Part shown: positions 17,786-26,936 of the stretch, piece by piece
Layout: every line of letters begins with the position of its first letter
Position numbering within the stretch: position 1 is the first letter of the stretch
NCBI GenBank assembly: GCA_020633975.1
Contig: JACKCR010000009.1
Coordinates: 124,001-188,000, forward strand
Direction of reading: 5' to 3'
DNA: 64,000 nucleotides
Source: Candidatus Eiseniibacteriota bacterium
GTDB lineage: Bacteria; Eisenbacteria; RBG-16-71-46; CAIMUX01
Program-made: the position numbers and the translations under genes
Notes under the pieces: generated by a model
The model's database searches: none
Told to the model about the DNA's origin: nothing
Seen by the model: only the letters and a program-made list of their open reading frames with translations

Positions 17786-19639
17786 TCAGCGATCCGGGAG
17801 AAGACCTGCGTCTCGCTTCGCCTCTTCGCGCTCCTCGATCGCCTCCCGGCGATCGTAGATGTACTGCCTGGCCTCCCGCAGCCTCTCCTTCGCCTCTTCC
17901 GTTGTCTCGAGCTCGATCGCTCGTTCGAAATGGCGGAGGGACTGCTCGTCGTAGTTCTCGCTGTTCCGGTAGATGAACGCGAGGTTCACGTGAGCCTTCA
18001 GGTGATCGGGAAACACCTGCAGCGTGGCTTCGAGGTCGGCCACGGCCTCGTTGTTACGATTCTGCCTCATGAGAAGGAGCGCTCGGTTGAAGTGAGCCTT
18101 GCCCATCGGAACCCGGTACTCTGGCCGATCTCCGGCCCCTGTCAGCGCACGGTCGTACGCCCGCATTGCGAGGCTGTAGTCTTCTTGGCGGGAAAGCGCC
18201 GCCCCGAGGTTGATCCACGCCATCCAGAGTTCTGGGTTCTTCTCGAGTGCGAGCTCATACTGGTCCGCAGCGGATGGGAACTGGCCGCGACTCAGGAACT
18301 GGTTGCCTAGATCGTAGTGGGCGTAGGCGCTGTCGTGCTCAACGATCGCCGACCGAATCAACGCATCTTGATCTTTGTATTCGTTCGCCCGTGAGGAGGC
18401 CCCAAGAGCCAAAGGAGCGGCCACAGCGACGGAGACGACACAAAGCACTGGCCCAATGTACTTATTGTTATTTTTATGTATGAGAATGGATACAAAATAA
18501 GCAAGGAGACCGAGCACGCTGGGAATCAGGAAGTACGTCATTCTCTCACTCAGGAAGTCACCTACCGGAGCCACGATCCCCAGGCATGCGATCAATGAGT
18601 ACCCAGTAAGTCCAATCCAAAGAACGCCAACACCATTGCGACGGTTCATGAGGATTGCCGGGGCGACCAGGAGCGCAAGGACGAGCCCCCCCCCCGCGAC
18701 TGCCATCCAGGTCACTGACGCGCCCAGCATCTGGGGAAGGAAGTCATATCGATACGTCAACCCAGATGGATATATCAACAACTGGAGATACTTCCAGGCC
18801 GACGCAAGCCCGATTTTGATCCTGGTCGATACCGCCACCCCAGTATCGGGATAGACCGCTGGGGACACGTCGACGGAAGTGGGCAGGGCACCGAGGGAGA
18901 CCAGCCGAAACGCCAGAAAGGCCGCACTGATCGCAAGGAGGGCAACGATGTATCTGACCTTCCACGCGGAGCCCGAGCGCGCACCCGGTGCTTGTGCCCC
19001 AAGGAAAAGGATGAGGACTGGCAGCAGGAGGAACGCCGATTCCTTGCTCCCCAATGCCAACGCGAACGAGATGAACGCGAGCAGATCGGTGCCCCGCGCA
19101 CTCGGGTCGGAACGTTTCGAGATCCGAACAAACAGCCACAGGCTGGCCAACCCGAACACGAGGGCGAGCTGCTCCGAGATTCCACCGAGGTCCAAGACCG
19201 TCGCCGTAGCGAGTGGATGAACGACGAACAGCACGCCACAGAGGAGTGCAGCCGCCCCGGATCCAACGGTGGCAAAGACGAGGGCCGAGAGCAGGGTTGC
19301 GGAGACGGCATGCAGGGTGATCTGGGTCCAGACGTAGCCGCCGCGATCGGCTCCGAATGCCTCGTACCGAAGCCGGTTGGCTAGGGTCGCGACGGGACGG
19401 ACCGCGTCGTGCGTTTCGTCCGTCCCGTACTCGAACCGACCGAGCCATGCTCCGCCGACTTCGTCCCCCGAGACCGCAGGATTCTGCCAGACGACTTGCG
19501 CGTCGCTCGTGAGAGGTTCGTTGCTCTGTGCCCCCCAGTACACGGCGGTCGCGAGTAGCCAGAACAGTACCGGCGCAAGCCAGAGAACTCGAGAACTACG
19601 CGGCGCGACGTGCGCCGTTGACCTCTCCCTTTTCGCCAT
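17786..19639 (-). CDS. TMTC-like multi-pass membrane protein with C-terminal TPRs
   Basis: The 617-residue protein has about ten hydrophobic segments in its first 420 residues, then four to five TPR units (for example DSAYAHYDLGNQFLSRGQF and ELWMAWINLGAALSRQEDY). The luminal-loop style motif RPVATLANRLRYEAFG and the conserved LGSKESAFLLLPVLIL resemble the TMTC / GT-C glycosyltransferase-like proteins. These are thought to transfer sugars from a lipid carrier to exported proteins; activity here is inferred. The ATG shares its A with the TAA stop of the FGE-domain lipoprotein gene upstream (TAATG), so the two are coupled and the lipoprotein is a candidate partner or substrate. Confidence 0.75.
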   Translation of the reverse strand: MAKRERSTAHVAPRSSRVLWLAPVLFWLLATAVYWGAQSNEPLTSDAQVVWQNPAVSGDEVGGAWLGRFEYGTDETHDAVRPVATLANRLRYEAFGADRGGYVWTQITLHAVSATLLSALVFATVGSGAAALLCGVLFVVHPLATATVLDLGGISEQLALVFGLASLWLFVRISKRSDPSARGTDLLAFISFALALGSKESAFLLLPVLILFLGAQAPGARSGSAWKVRYIVALLAISAAFLAFRLVSLGALPTSVDVSPAVYPDTGVAVSTRIKIGLASAWKYLQLLIYPSGLTYRYDFLPQMLGASVTWMAVAGGGLVLALLVAPAILMNRRNGVGVLWIGLTGYSLIACLGIVAPVGDFLSERMTYFLIPSVLGLLAYFVSILIHKNNNKYIGPVLCVVSVAVAAPLALGASSRANEYKDQDALIRSAIVEHDSAYAHYDLGNQFLSRGQFPSAADQYELALEKNPELWMAWINLGAALSRQEDYSLAMRAYDRALTGAGDRPEYRVPMGKAHFNRALLLMRQNRNNEAVADLEATLQVFPDHLKAHVNLAFIYRNSENYDEQSLRHFERAIELETTEEAKERLREARQYIYDRREAIEEREEAKRDAGLLPDR

Positions 19640-21405
19640 TAGCGCAGGAAGGGGAGCGGCAGACCGCGTAGCCCTTCTTCGGCCTGAGGGAAGTAGGCGA
19701 TACGGAACCCAATGCTCGGGAAGCTGTCATCTGGTTGACGATCCGCATCTCGAGCAGTCACTCGACAGCCGTCTGCCGAGCGTTCGTAGCTCCCGCCCCG
19801 GACCACCTTGTAGTTGCCATACGTGTCGCCGGTGACTGGGCCCTGCGGGTTCGTCTGCACACCCGTCGTATAGGGGCCGTACCAGTCATTGACCCACTCG
19901 GCCACGTTACCGGACATGTCGTAGACACGGATCATTTCGCCACCACTCGCGGCAGGGCGCGACGGAGTATCAGGCGCCTGCGGCCAGAGATACCCGGTAT
20001 CCACGGTTTCAAAGTCACCGTGCGTGGTCCCGTCATAGTAGCGTGTCGGTGTCGTACCGTTGTTTCCCTCGAACGGATCCCCACTGTTCTCGTAGTTGAT
20101 CCTCGCCGTACCCGTGGGATCCCCCTCGGTCAGGGTGCGCCCGAACGAGTAGATGTAGTAGAGAGAGTCTCCCCTCGCCGCAACTTCCCACTCTGCTTCG
20201 GTCGGCAGTCGGCAACCATAGAAGATCGCATAGTGGTTCGCTCCGTACCATGTAGCTCCCGTCACTGGGTGCTGCTGGTACTCGTCCTCGATCTGGAAAC
20301 CGTTCACATCGATGTTGTAGTAGATCCTCGAGTTGTTGAGATCCATGAGGCGATACCCGGTAGAGTCGGCGGCAAAGATCTCATTCCCCGTAAAGACGAC
20401 TTGGGCGCTATCGAGGGCTACTTGGAGGTAGTTGAGGTACTCCTCATTCGTCACTTCTCGACTCAGGATTCGATACGGGTTCGTCAGATTCACCGTGTGG
20501 ACGGGAAGTTCGTTGAGTGACGCCCCGTCCGGATTTGCGGCGCCACGCGTGTAGCGGCCCGCGGGCACTTCTGCGAAGAACGTGTCCATCGTTACCGGAG
20601 GCTTCGGCACTCCACCACGCGGTGTGACGTTGAGGAGACGCACCTTCACGTCGGAGGGTTGCGGGAAGTAGGTGTTCCTCGCTTGCATGCGCACGGAGTA
20701 GACGTCGTTGCGGGGGTACTGTTGGGTCTGGACCTCGTTCGCGTACACGCTGGGTTGGCCCTGGTCCCAGTCACCCAAGTCCCACAGTCCGTCTCCATCG
20801 AAGTCCCAACGAACCTCGATCACGTCGTCGGTATCTACGATGTCCTCTGTGAGCGAAGGATCGAACGAGAAGATCTTCTCGGTGTCTCCCTGTGGCGGCG
20901 TAATCACGAAGTCCGGGACCGGCGAGAAGAGGTCGGTGGTGTTGATGACGATGACGGTCACCGACGAACTCACCCCGCGGTTGCCCTTGGAGTCGACAGC
21001 TTCCGCGAACAGCTGAGGCTCGGTTCCTGAGCGAACCAAAGAGGAACCCCAAATCGCCTCGTAGAGAGACCAACCATCGGGTACTGCGAACTCCGTCTGA
21101 AGAGTGTCCGGCACCTCGCTGAACGAGATTGGATTGATGATCGTCGCGATCTCGGTTGGATCCGTGTCGGTGGGCCTTTGGTAGTAGACCGTGACTCGTT
21201 CGATTCCGGATGGATCCGAGGCACCTATATAGATGTGGGTACTGTCCTGGACCCGATGGAGGTCGTCGAAGATCTCGGGCGGGTACAGCAGCGCAACTTC
21301 CGGCGCTGTCTCGTCCACGACGGGCGGCGGCTCCGTGTCCGTGCAAGCAATCACCCCGATGACTAGCAATCCCGCGGTAAGCAGGGGAATACGCCACGAT
21401 CTCAT
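19639..21405 (-). CDS. lipoprotein with Ig-like region and FGE-sulfatase fold domain
   Basis: The 588-residue protein has a lipoprotein signal (LLVIGVIAC, lipidated Cys at about 21), a beta-rich region with a PKD-like piece (VIEVRWDFDGDGLWDLGDW), and a C-terminal formylglycine-generating-enzyme-type domain from about 285. Hallmarks of that domain are REVTNEEYLNYLQVALD, CRLPTEAEWEVAARG, YDMSGNVAEWVNDWYGPY and VVRGGSYERSADGCRVTARD. The first of the two copper-binding cysteines of true FGE is absent, so oxidase activity is unlikely and a binding or structural role is more probable. It is coupled to the downstream TMTC-like gene by a TAATG overlap. Confidence 0.85.
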   Translation of the reverse strand: MRSWRIPLLTAGLLVIGVIACTDTEPPPVVDETAPEVALLYPPEIFDDLHRVQDSTHIYIGASDPSGIERVTVYYQRPTDTDPTEIATIINPISFSEVPDTLQTEFAVPDGWSLYEAIWGSSLVRSGTEPQLFAEAVDSKGNRGVSSSVTVIVINTTDLFSPVPDFVITPPQGDTEKIFSFDPSLTEDIVDTDDVIEVRWDFDGDGLWDLGDWDQGQPSVYANEVQTQQYPRNDVYSVRMQARNTYFPQPSDVKVRLLNVTPRGGVPKPPVTMDTFFAEVPAGRYTRGAANPDGASLNELPVHTVNLTNPYRILSREVTNEEYLNYLQVALDSAQVVFTGNEIFAADSTGYRLMDLNNSRIYYNIDVNGFQIEDEYQQHPVTGATWYGANHYAIFYGCRLPTEAEWEVAARGDSLYYIYSFGRTLTEGDPTGTARINYENSGDPFEGNNGTTPTRYYDGTTHGDFETVDTGYLWPQAPDTPSRPAASGGEMIRVYDMSGNVAEWVNDWYGPYTTGVQTNPQGPVTGDTYGNYKVVRGGSYERSADGCRVTARDADRQPDDSFPSIGFRIAYFPQAEEGLRGLPLPFLR

Positions 21406-21773
21406 GATCGGTCTCGACTCCTAGGCTATTCCAACCCCGTTTGAGAACCCCGTGCGAGAAGGCGGGTGGAGGCTCCCCATCCATCCCGCGCGAACGAAGA
21501 TCAGGTCGAGGAGAGGAAGGCACGGCAACCCGTTACAACTACGCTACACCACGCGAACTATAGGCAGCCCAACGAGATGCTGTCAAAGGGAATCCGGATC
21601 GTGGAGGGACTCTGGAGCTGACAGGGGCCACGTTTTCCGCACCAAGAGAGGACTTCTCGAGTACCGGCCGGCAGAGTTGCCGGCCGCCACCCCGACGAAG
21701 CAAGTCAGCAGGACTGACACATTTCGGAATGTAGATACAGAAACAACCAGCCGCCCGATCACAAGAGAGGGGC
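21406..21773. other. intergenic region between bactofilin and FGE lipoprotein genes
   Basis: No gene is seen in these 368 bases. A 9-bp perfect stem with a 4-base loop (21665-21673 with 21678-21686, GGCCGGCA core) lies about 90 bases past the bactofilin stop and may end that transcript, although it lacks a T-run. The promoter of the 21405 gene should lie in this stretch. Confidence 0.45.
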
Positions 21774-22214
21774 CTACCTTGCGACGGGCGGCTTCTTCTC
21801 GATGCTTAGAATCTCGCCCTCGGGCTTACGAGTTTGCTTGGAGGCTGCCCCCATTCGAGAGTGGCCGTCGAAGAAAACACCTTCCTCGACAATGAGAACC
21901 GGGGCCTGAAGATCGCCCTCGACGTGGGCACCCTTCTTCAGTTCGATTCGATCCGTCGCCGTGATCGAGCCTTCCACCTTGCCCATCACCACCACATCCT
22001 TGGCCTCGATCTCTGCCACCACATGACCGCTAGAGCCCACGGTCAGTCGGTCCGAAACCCGAACCTTGCCTTCCAGGCGACCATCGAGTCGCACGTCACC
22101 CTTGGCCTCCAAGTCGCCACGGACGACGACCCCTTCCTGAAGGATGGATTGACCACTCCGATCGCCGCCGGGGCTCATTGTCCGCGGGGCCACATCACTC
22201 GACTTTCCGAACAT
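21774..22214 (-). CDS. bacA: bactofilin
   Basis: Bactofilins polymerise without nucleotides into membrane-associated filaments that place cell-wall enzymes or chromosome-segregation proteins. The 146-residue protein has the right-handed beta-helix core of repeating short strands (VVRGDLEAKGDVRLDGRLEG, then VGSSGHVVAEIEAKDVVVMG and IELKKGAHVEGDL) with short unstructured ends. The ATG at 22214 overlaps the M23 peptidase stop as TGATG. The order parA-parB-M23-bactofilin recalls systems where bactofilin works with a peptidoglycan hydrolase (Csd1/CcmA type) or with ParABS (Myxococcus BacNOP); I infer a similar link here. Confidence 0.92.
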   Translation of the reverse strand: MFGKSSDVAPRTMSPGGDRSGQSILQEGVVVRGDLEAKGDVRLDGRLEGKVRVSDRLTVGSSGHVVAEIEAKDVVVMGKVEGSITATDRIELKKGAHVEGDLQAPVLIVEEGVFFDGHSRMGAASKQTRKPEGEILSIEKKPPVAR

Positions 22215-22999
22215 CAATGCGTCCTTTCAGGCGACTGCAGTTGGTATTCCTTTACGAACTCTCCCGGATCGACCGGCTCACCGGCGACCCGAATCTCGAA
22301 ATGTAGGTGTGGAGCGGAACTCTCCCCTGTCGACCCTAGCCGGCCAATGGGTTGGCCCACGACTACTGAGTCCCCAGCAGCCACGAGAAGGTCGCGGTTG
22401 TGTCCATAGAAGCTCTGTATGTCATCGCCGTGATCCAACAGGACGAAGTTTCCGTACACATCATCCCACCCTGCCGAAGAAACAACGCCGCCACCAGACG
22501 CGACGACCAAGCTTCCCTCCGGCCCCGCCACATCGATCCCGGGATGTCGAGCCCCCTCTGCCCCTCCGCGGAACCCGCGAGACACCAGCCCCTGATAGGG
22601 TGAGAGGTTTGGTTGACTTAACTGCCATGAAGCAGGCACTTTATCCAGTACTGGATCATATTTGGTCAAGGAATCGATGACCTGAGGTTCGACCCCCACG
22701 AGCTCGAGGAGTTGCCGATTCGTCGCCCGCAGCTCCCGAAGCTCCGCGTCGATATAGGACATCCTCCCGAACGCAACCCGGAGTGAGTCGTTCTCGACGG
22801 TCAGCTGACCACTGTCCAAGTAGGCCGGATAGGTCCTGGCCAGCAACAAGACAAGACCTACCACCAACAACACGGACATAACCACGGCCACACCAGCGAT
22901 CTGGAGCGCTCTGTAGCTGATCCTGAACTGGTGAGTCCTCGCCGCGCCATCGGGCTCGACTAGCACCAAGAGCGTCCTACGCCGCCGGTTGTCAGCCAT
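22214..22999 (-). CDS. M23-family peptidoglycan metallopeptidase
   Basis: The 261-residue protein has an N-terminal cytoplasmic stub, one transmembrane helix (VAVVMSVLLVVGLVLLLA at about 37-54), a coiled-coil-like segment (VENDSLRVAFGRMSYIDAEL) and a C-terminal LytM domain. The zinc ligands are all present: HPGID (H152, D156) and SAPHLHFE (H231, H233). It should therefore be an active endopeptidase cleaving peptide bridges in the periplasm. Start is the ATG at 22999, one codon inside a possible GTG. It overlaps the bactofilin start and lies 54 bases after parB. Confidence 0.9.
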   Translation of the reverse strand: MADNRRRRTLLVLVEPDGAARTHQFRISYRALQIAGVAVVMSVLLVVGLVLLLARTYPAYLDSGQLTVENDSLRVAFGRMSYIDAELRELRATNRQLLELVGVEPQVIDSLTKYDPVLDKVPASWQLSQPNLSPYQGLVSRGFRGGAEGARHPGIDVAGPEGSLVVASGGGVVSSAGWDDVYGNFVLLDHGDDIQSFYGHNRDLLVAAGDSVVVGQPIGRLGSTGESSAPHLHFEIRVAGEPVDPGEFVKEYQLQSPERTH

Positions 23000-23053
23000 C
23001 ACTTCGCACCAAGTAGCGATCGGATTCGGCTACGATGACTTCTCACTGCCGGG

Positions 23054-23959
23054 TCAATACACCTCGACACCCATGAGCTCCAACAACCGCTCCAGCTCCT
23101 CGTTGCTGAAGTAGCGGATCTCGATCCGACCACCCTTGTCGCTGTGCTGGAGGTGAACCTCGGTTCCAAGGTGCTTCCGAATCGCTTCCTCTACTCTCTG
23201 CACTTGTGGATCGAGGGGTACCTTCGTCGCAGGGCCCGGCTTCACGATAGGCTCAACACCGTCTGGTGGAACCACGCCGTCCGGGATCTCCCCCTCACCG
23301 ACACGACGCTCCGTTTCCCGGACGCTCCACCCCTCGTCTAGCGCCTGCCGCGACACTCGGACTTGGTCAGCCGGATCCGCCAGCTTCAGTAGCGCCCGTG
23401 CATGACCGGCCGACAATGTTCCACGTGAAACATGAACGAGAACTTCGTCGGGAAGCGCGAGGAGGCGCAGAAGATTCGTGACGGTGCTTCGGTTCTTTCC
23501 GACAGCCTTGGAGATCTCCGCGTGTGTGCGGCCAAACTCTTCGACAAGACGTTGATACGCTCGAGCCTCATCAACGGGGTTGAGGTTCTCGCGCTGTACA
23601 TTCTCGATCAAGGCAACTTCAAGGCTCGCCCTCTCCCCAAAGTCACGGAAAAGAACAGGAACCTCGGCCATGCCTGCCCGGGCACTAGCCCGGAGCCGAC
23701 GCTCACCCGCAACCAACTCATACCGACCATCCGCCATTGGGCGCACCAGCAAGGGTTCGAGCACCCCACGCTCTCGAATCGATTCCGCAAGCTCTTGCAG
23801 GCCATCATCATCCATCACCGTCCGCGGCTGCCGCGGATTCGGCACAACCTTCTCGATGGGAACAACATGGACCCGGTCCTCACTGTCGCCGGTCCGCTTG
23901 TCAGTGGCCTGTGGAATCAACGCATCCAATCCACGCCCCAGTGCTCTTCTACCGCCCAT
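23054..23959 (-). CDS. parB: chromosome partitioning protein ParB
   Basis: ParB is the CTP-dependent clamp that loads at parS and bridges the origin region to ParA. The protein of 301 residues has the N-terminal motif MGGRRALGRGLDALIP (ParA contact), the nucleotide box GERRLRASARAGM, the LIENVQRENLNPVDEA segment, a helix-turn-helix (HAEISKAVGKNRSTVTNLLR) and a C-terminal dimerisation domain ending LERLLELMGVEVY. The ATG at 23959 overlaps the parA stop by 11 bases; the frame upstream of it is inside parA. A parS site lies inside the gene. Confidence 0.96.
   Translation of the reverse strand: MGGRRALGRGLDALIPQATDKRTGDSEDRVHVVPIEKVVPNPRQPRTVMDDDGLQELAESIRERGVLEPLLVRPMADGRYELVAGERRLRASARAGMAEVPVLFRDFGERASLEVALIENVQRENLNPVDEARAYQRLVEEFGRTHAEISKAVGKNRSTVTNLLRLLALPDEVLVHVSRGTLSAGHARALLKLADPADQVRVSRQALDEGWSVRETERRVGEGEIPDGVVPPDGVEPIVKPGPATKVPLDPQVQRVEEAIRKHLGTEVHLQHSDKGGRIEIRYFSNEELERLLELMGVEVY
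23417..23432 (+). promoter_or_regulatory. parS site within parB
   Basis: TGTTCCACGTGAAACA matches the universal parS palindrome TGTTTCACGTGAAACA at 15 of 16 positions. ParB clamps would load here. Confidence 0.88.
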
Positions 23960-24833
23960 TGGACAAGATCTCCTCGGCGAGGTGCAAATAGCTTTGTGCC
24001 CCCACGCAATGTGGATCGTAGTCGGTGATCGCCCGCCCAAACGACGGCGCCTCACCCAAACGAACGTTCCGGGGAATCATCGTCTCGTAGACTCGGGAGC
24101 CAAAGAAGGCCCTGGCCTCGGACGCGACCTGACTCGATAGGTTCAGCCGGCCATCAAACATCGTTAGGAGCACACCCTCGATCTCGAGACGAGGATTCAA
24201 ACTCTCCTGGACCCGTGACAAAGTTTGCAGAAGGTGCGTAACTCCTTCTAGTGCATAGTATTCGCATTGAAGCGGAATCAGCACGGAGTCCGATGCAACC
24301 AGCGCATTCAAAGTGAGCAAACTGAGTGCGGGAGGGCAATCCACGATCACGTAGTCGTACTCTCCGGTGGATCGCTCCAACTCCTCCCAGAGCCGGCGCT
24401 CACGCCGATCCACCTCGACGAGCTCGACCTCGGCCCCCGCCAGCGCCGGAGAGGAAGGACACAGATCAAGCCCAGTAGATACCTCTCGAATCCTGCAGGA
24501 ATCGAGCCCCTTCTCACCCATGAGAAGCTCGTAGGTCGTCCCCTGCTCCTGCTCGACCCTCACTCCAAGGCCGGAGGTAGCATTCGCCTGCGGGTCCATG
24601 TCCACGAGCAGAACGCGCTTGTCGGAACGACAAAGTGCCGCACTGAGATTGATCGCGGTCGTTGTCTTACCAACCCCACCCTTCTGATTCGCGACTGAGA
24701 TGATCCGGTTGGCGCAGTGTCGGGCCGGGGCCACGATGACACGATCCTCCGGCTCCGACACAGGTTTGTCGGTAGTTTGGAGTCCAAAGCCCACCGGCAC
24801 GGGCGCGGACACGATTCCTCCGGCTCTATACAT
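23949..24833 (-). CDS. parA: chromosome partitioning ATPase ParA
   Basis: ParA is the deviant-Walker ATPase that moves ParB-parS complexes over the nucleoid. The protein shows VANQKGGVGKTTTAINLSAA (Walker A with signature lysine), VLLVDMDPQANATSGLG, and DYVIVDCPPALSLLTLNAL. About 45 residues precede the ATPase core. I start at the ATG at 24833 with AAGGA 10 bases ahead; ATG codons at 24863 or 24890 are possible. The gene leads parA-parB-M23-bactofilin. Confidence 0.95.
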   Translation of the reverse strand: MYRAGGIVSAPVPVGFGLQTTDKPVSEPEDRVIVAPARHCANRIISVANQKGGVGKTTTAINLSAALCRSDKRVLLVDMDPQANATSGLGVRVEQEQGTTYELLMGEKGLDSCRIREVSTGLDLCPSSPALAGAEVELVEVDRRERRLWEELERSTGEYDYVIVDCPPALSLLTLNALVASDSVLIPLQCEYYALEGVTHLLQTLSRVQESLNPRLEIEGVLLTMFDGRLNLSSQVASEARAFFGSRVYETMIPRNVRLGEAPSFGRAITDYDPHCVGAQSYLHLAEEILSNGR

Positions 24834-24916
24834 GACGATGTCGTCCTTTCGGGGCCATTTCATCCCTGACTGACAACGGCAACCTACCAACGAGCAGATT
24901 TTGGGGTCAACGCGGA

Positions 24917-24932
24917 AGTTTCACGTGAAACA
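24917..24932 (+). promoter_or_regulatory. parS site upstream of parA
   Basis: AGTTTCACGTGAAACA differs from the parS consensus only at its first base. It lies about 85 bases ahead of the parA start and could also let ParB influence parAB transcription. Confidence 0.88.
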
Positions 24933-25496
24933 TCGCTGACATGGCTCCTCTCACAACTGAAGCAGTAGCAATCTGTTCAGCTCACCGCCCACCCAAAGGT
25001 TTTCGTCGCGCAATCCCAAGACTTCGAAGCTTGGTCGCCAACACCGCATCGAATCAATGACAACCAGACCATAAAGCACGGCTAGACAACGCCTTGCGCC
25101 GATGGCTCAATGTTGGCAAGTGTGTGGAGAGGTGTGGATGCCAGCGATGTGATCGCAATCGACTGGAAGGGAGCGGGTTACGAGAATGCCGAGAAGTCTA
25201 GACCGGTCCGGTGCTGGTGATGTGCGGCCCAAGCTGGGTTGTGTCCATGGTTTCCGGTCGGTGCCCTTCCGTCCCCGCGCGATGGGAGAGTCGCGTGCGC
25301 AATCACCGAACCCAGGGTGACCCACTGGACCTGGCTGTTCATGCCAGAACCTTGCTGATTCATCGATGGTCGTTCCCGGTCGGCCCATTGGGCCCGCGCC
25401 TCGCACTGGCCGCCCCAGGCTAGTCCGCATCGTGGAGACGGGGCCCATTTGAAGAGGTAAGCCACCTCGGTCGCATTCCGTCGCGTGACCTCGCGA

Positions 25497-25512
25497 TGTT
25501 TCACGTGGAACA
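25497..25512 (+). promoter_or_regulatory. parS site in the parA-rsmG gap
   Basis: TGTTTCACGTGGAACA matches the parS consensus at 15 of 16 positions. It is the third near-perfect copy within about 2.1 kb. Confidence 0.88.
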
Positions 25513-26216
25513 TCGTGATGGCAAGGTCAACTGATGTGATCGTCGCTGACGAAGCCCGAAGAGCAGTTTCGAGTGATAGGGTTGTCCGACAGGTGGCGAT
25601 GGTGTCTTCCCCTCGGGCATTTGCTCGAGACCAGGTATCCAAGTCCTTGCCCCACGAGGTATAGCCGCAGCTGAGGAACCGCGGGCTGACACTCGGGGGC
25701 TTGACCTCCGCGCAACACCTCAGAGGCCTGCTACTGCCTTGGACGCCCCATGGCGTGGTGATCGCCATGGGCGGGAGCGGATCCAATCACCCACTCCTGA
25801 CACGGTGTGACCAACGGCACCATGTGAGTCGGGCTCGAGCGAGGCTAACCGCGACGGGACGAAACCACGAGCGAACTCCGCACCGTGGCAGCGGATGGAT
25901 TCCGACCTTGGGACCGCGCACCAGTCCGGGAGATGCATACACGATCGGTCGCGCGAACCAAGCGTGGGTCCACTCGAGGGCGACGCTGCCTGGGCCTCGC
26001 CTCGATCGACCAGATGTGGTCTGTTGTGCCTGGGCGGAGCGGAGGCAAAGCAGAGGGCATTGGAGGGATGAGCTTGAAGGGTCAGTCGCTCGGGCGAGGC
26101 CGAGAGCAAAGGGCCTGTTCGCGTGGGTTGTCGGGCTTGGGATCCGAGGCCTAGGGTTCGAGGCTTGGGATCGGGACAGAGGCCGAGACCCTTGTCCCCA
26201 TCTCCCCTGACCGCTC

Positions 26217-26933
26217 CTAGCCTGGCTGGCGGAAGAGCGTCACGATGTGAGCCTCGATCCACGGGACCCGTGTCGCGCTCTCCGGGACGAATCGCAAGGA
26301 CTGGAACTGCTGGCTTGTCGCGGCTTCCTCGAGCTCAGAGGACCACTGTGGACCCTTGAAGGTAAGGAGGCGGCCACCAGGCCGGACCAGGCTACCGAAC
26401 CTGCGAATGCACTCGTCCAGTGACGCCACCGCCTTGGTCGTCACGACATCGTATCCATCGACGGGATCCCCCGTCGCAATGAAGTCCTCGGCCCGCTGAT
26501 TGATGACCTTTGTCTCAGGGGACAGCTCTGTCGTAACGGCATCGAGGAAGTCACAGCGCTTTCTCGAAGAGTCTAGCAATGTCATTGGCATGGCGGGCTC
26601 TGCCAACTGCAGGATGAGGCCCGGGAAACCGGCACCCGTCCCTACATCAATCCAACGCTGGCCGGAAACATAGGGAGAGCAAAGGAAGACGCCGAGTGAG
26701 GCCGCGACATGCTTCCTCACCAGGTTTGCTTCATCGGCGCGAGATAGGAGATTGTGCTTCCGATTCCAGGACAGGAGCTGTGCTGAGTAGCGCATCAAGC
26801 GCTCTCTTGCTGGATCATCCAACTCGATACTGAACGCGGACAGGACCTCTATGAGTAGATCGAGGTCCCTGCCCAGACGATCAACATCGACACCGGCCCC
26901 TCTGCGGCCTCTCCTAGACCTGGGATGAGGCAT
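26217..26933 (-). CDS. rsmG: 16S rRNA (guanine-527-N7) methyltransferase
   Basis: RsmG puts the N7-methyl group on G527 of 16S rRNA. The 238-residue protein has the family opening LLSWNRKHNLLSRAD, the SAM-binding loop WIDVGTGAGFPGLILQLAEP, LLDSSRKRCDFLD and VVTTKAVASLDECI. An N-terminal Arg-rich extension of about 20 residues precedes the usual start. Translation begins 4 bases after the jag stop, so it is the tail of the rpmH-rnpA-yidD-yidC-jag-rsmG string. Confidence 0.95.
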   Translation of the reverse strand: MPHPRSRRGRRGAGVDVDRLGRDLDLLIEVLSAFSIELDDPARERLMRYSAQLLSWNRKHNLLSRADEANLVRKHVAASLGVFLCSPYVSGQRWIDVGTGAGFPGLILQLAEPAMPMTLLDSSRKRCDFLDAVTTELSPETKVINQRAEDFIATGDPVDGYDVVTTKAVASLDECIRRFGSLVRPGGRLLTFKGPQWSSELEEAATSQQFQSLRFVPESATRVPWIEAHIVTLFRQPG

Positions 26934-26936
26934 GGG

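Larger units (their letters stand above)
24834..26216. other. 1.4-kb gene-free stretch beside parA with two parS sites
   Basis: No open frame here has a recognisable product or start signal. The stretch holds two parS-like sites (listed), an 8-bp inverted repeat CCATGGCG/CGCCATGG around 25748-25770, and near 26140-26200 loosely repeated CTTGGGATC/CGAGGC elements. It separates parA from rsmG, where many genomes carry mnmG/mnmE. It may be the ParB loading zone plus a decayed gene or an unrecognised RNA. Confidence 0.5.

Noticed and set aside
25701-26210. 169-codon plus-strand frame beside rsmG
   Set aside because: Arg/Trp/His-rich product without homology or start signal; treated as gene-free DNA.
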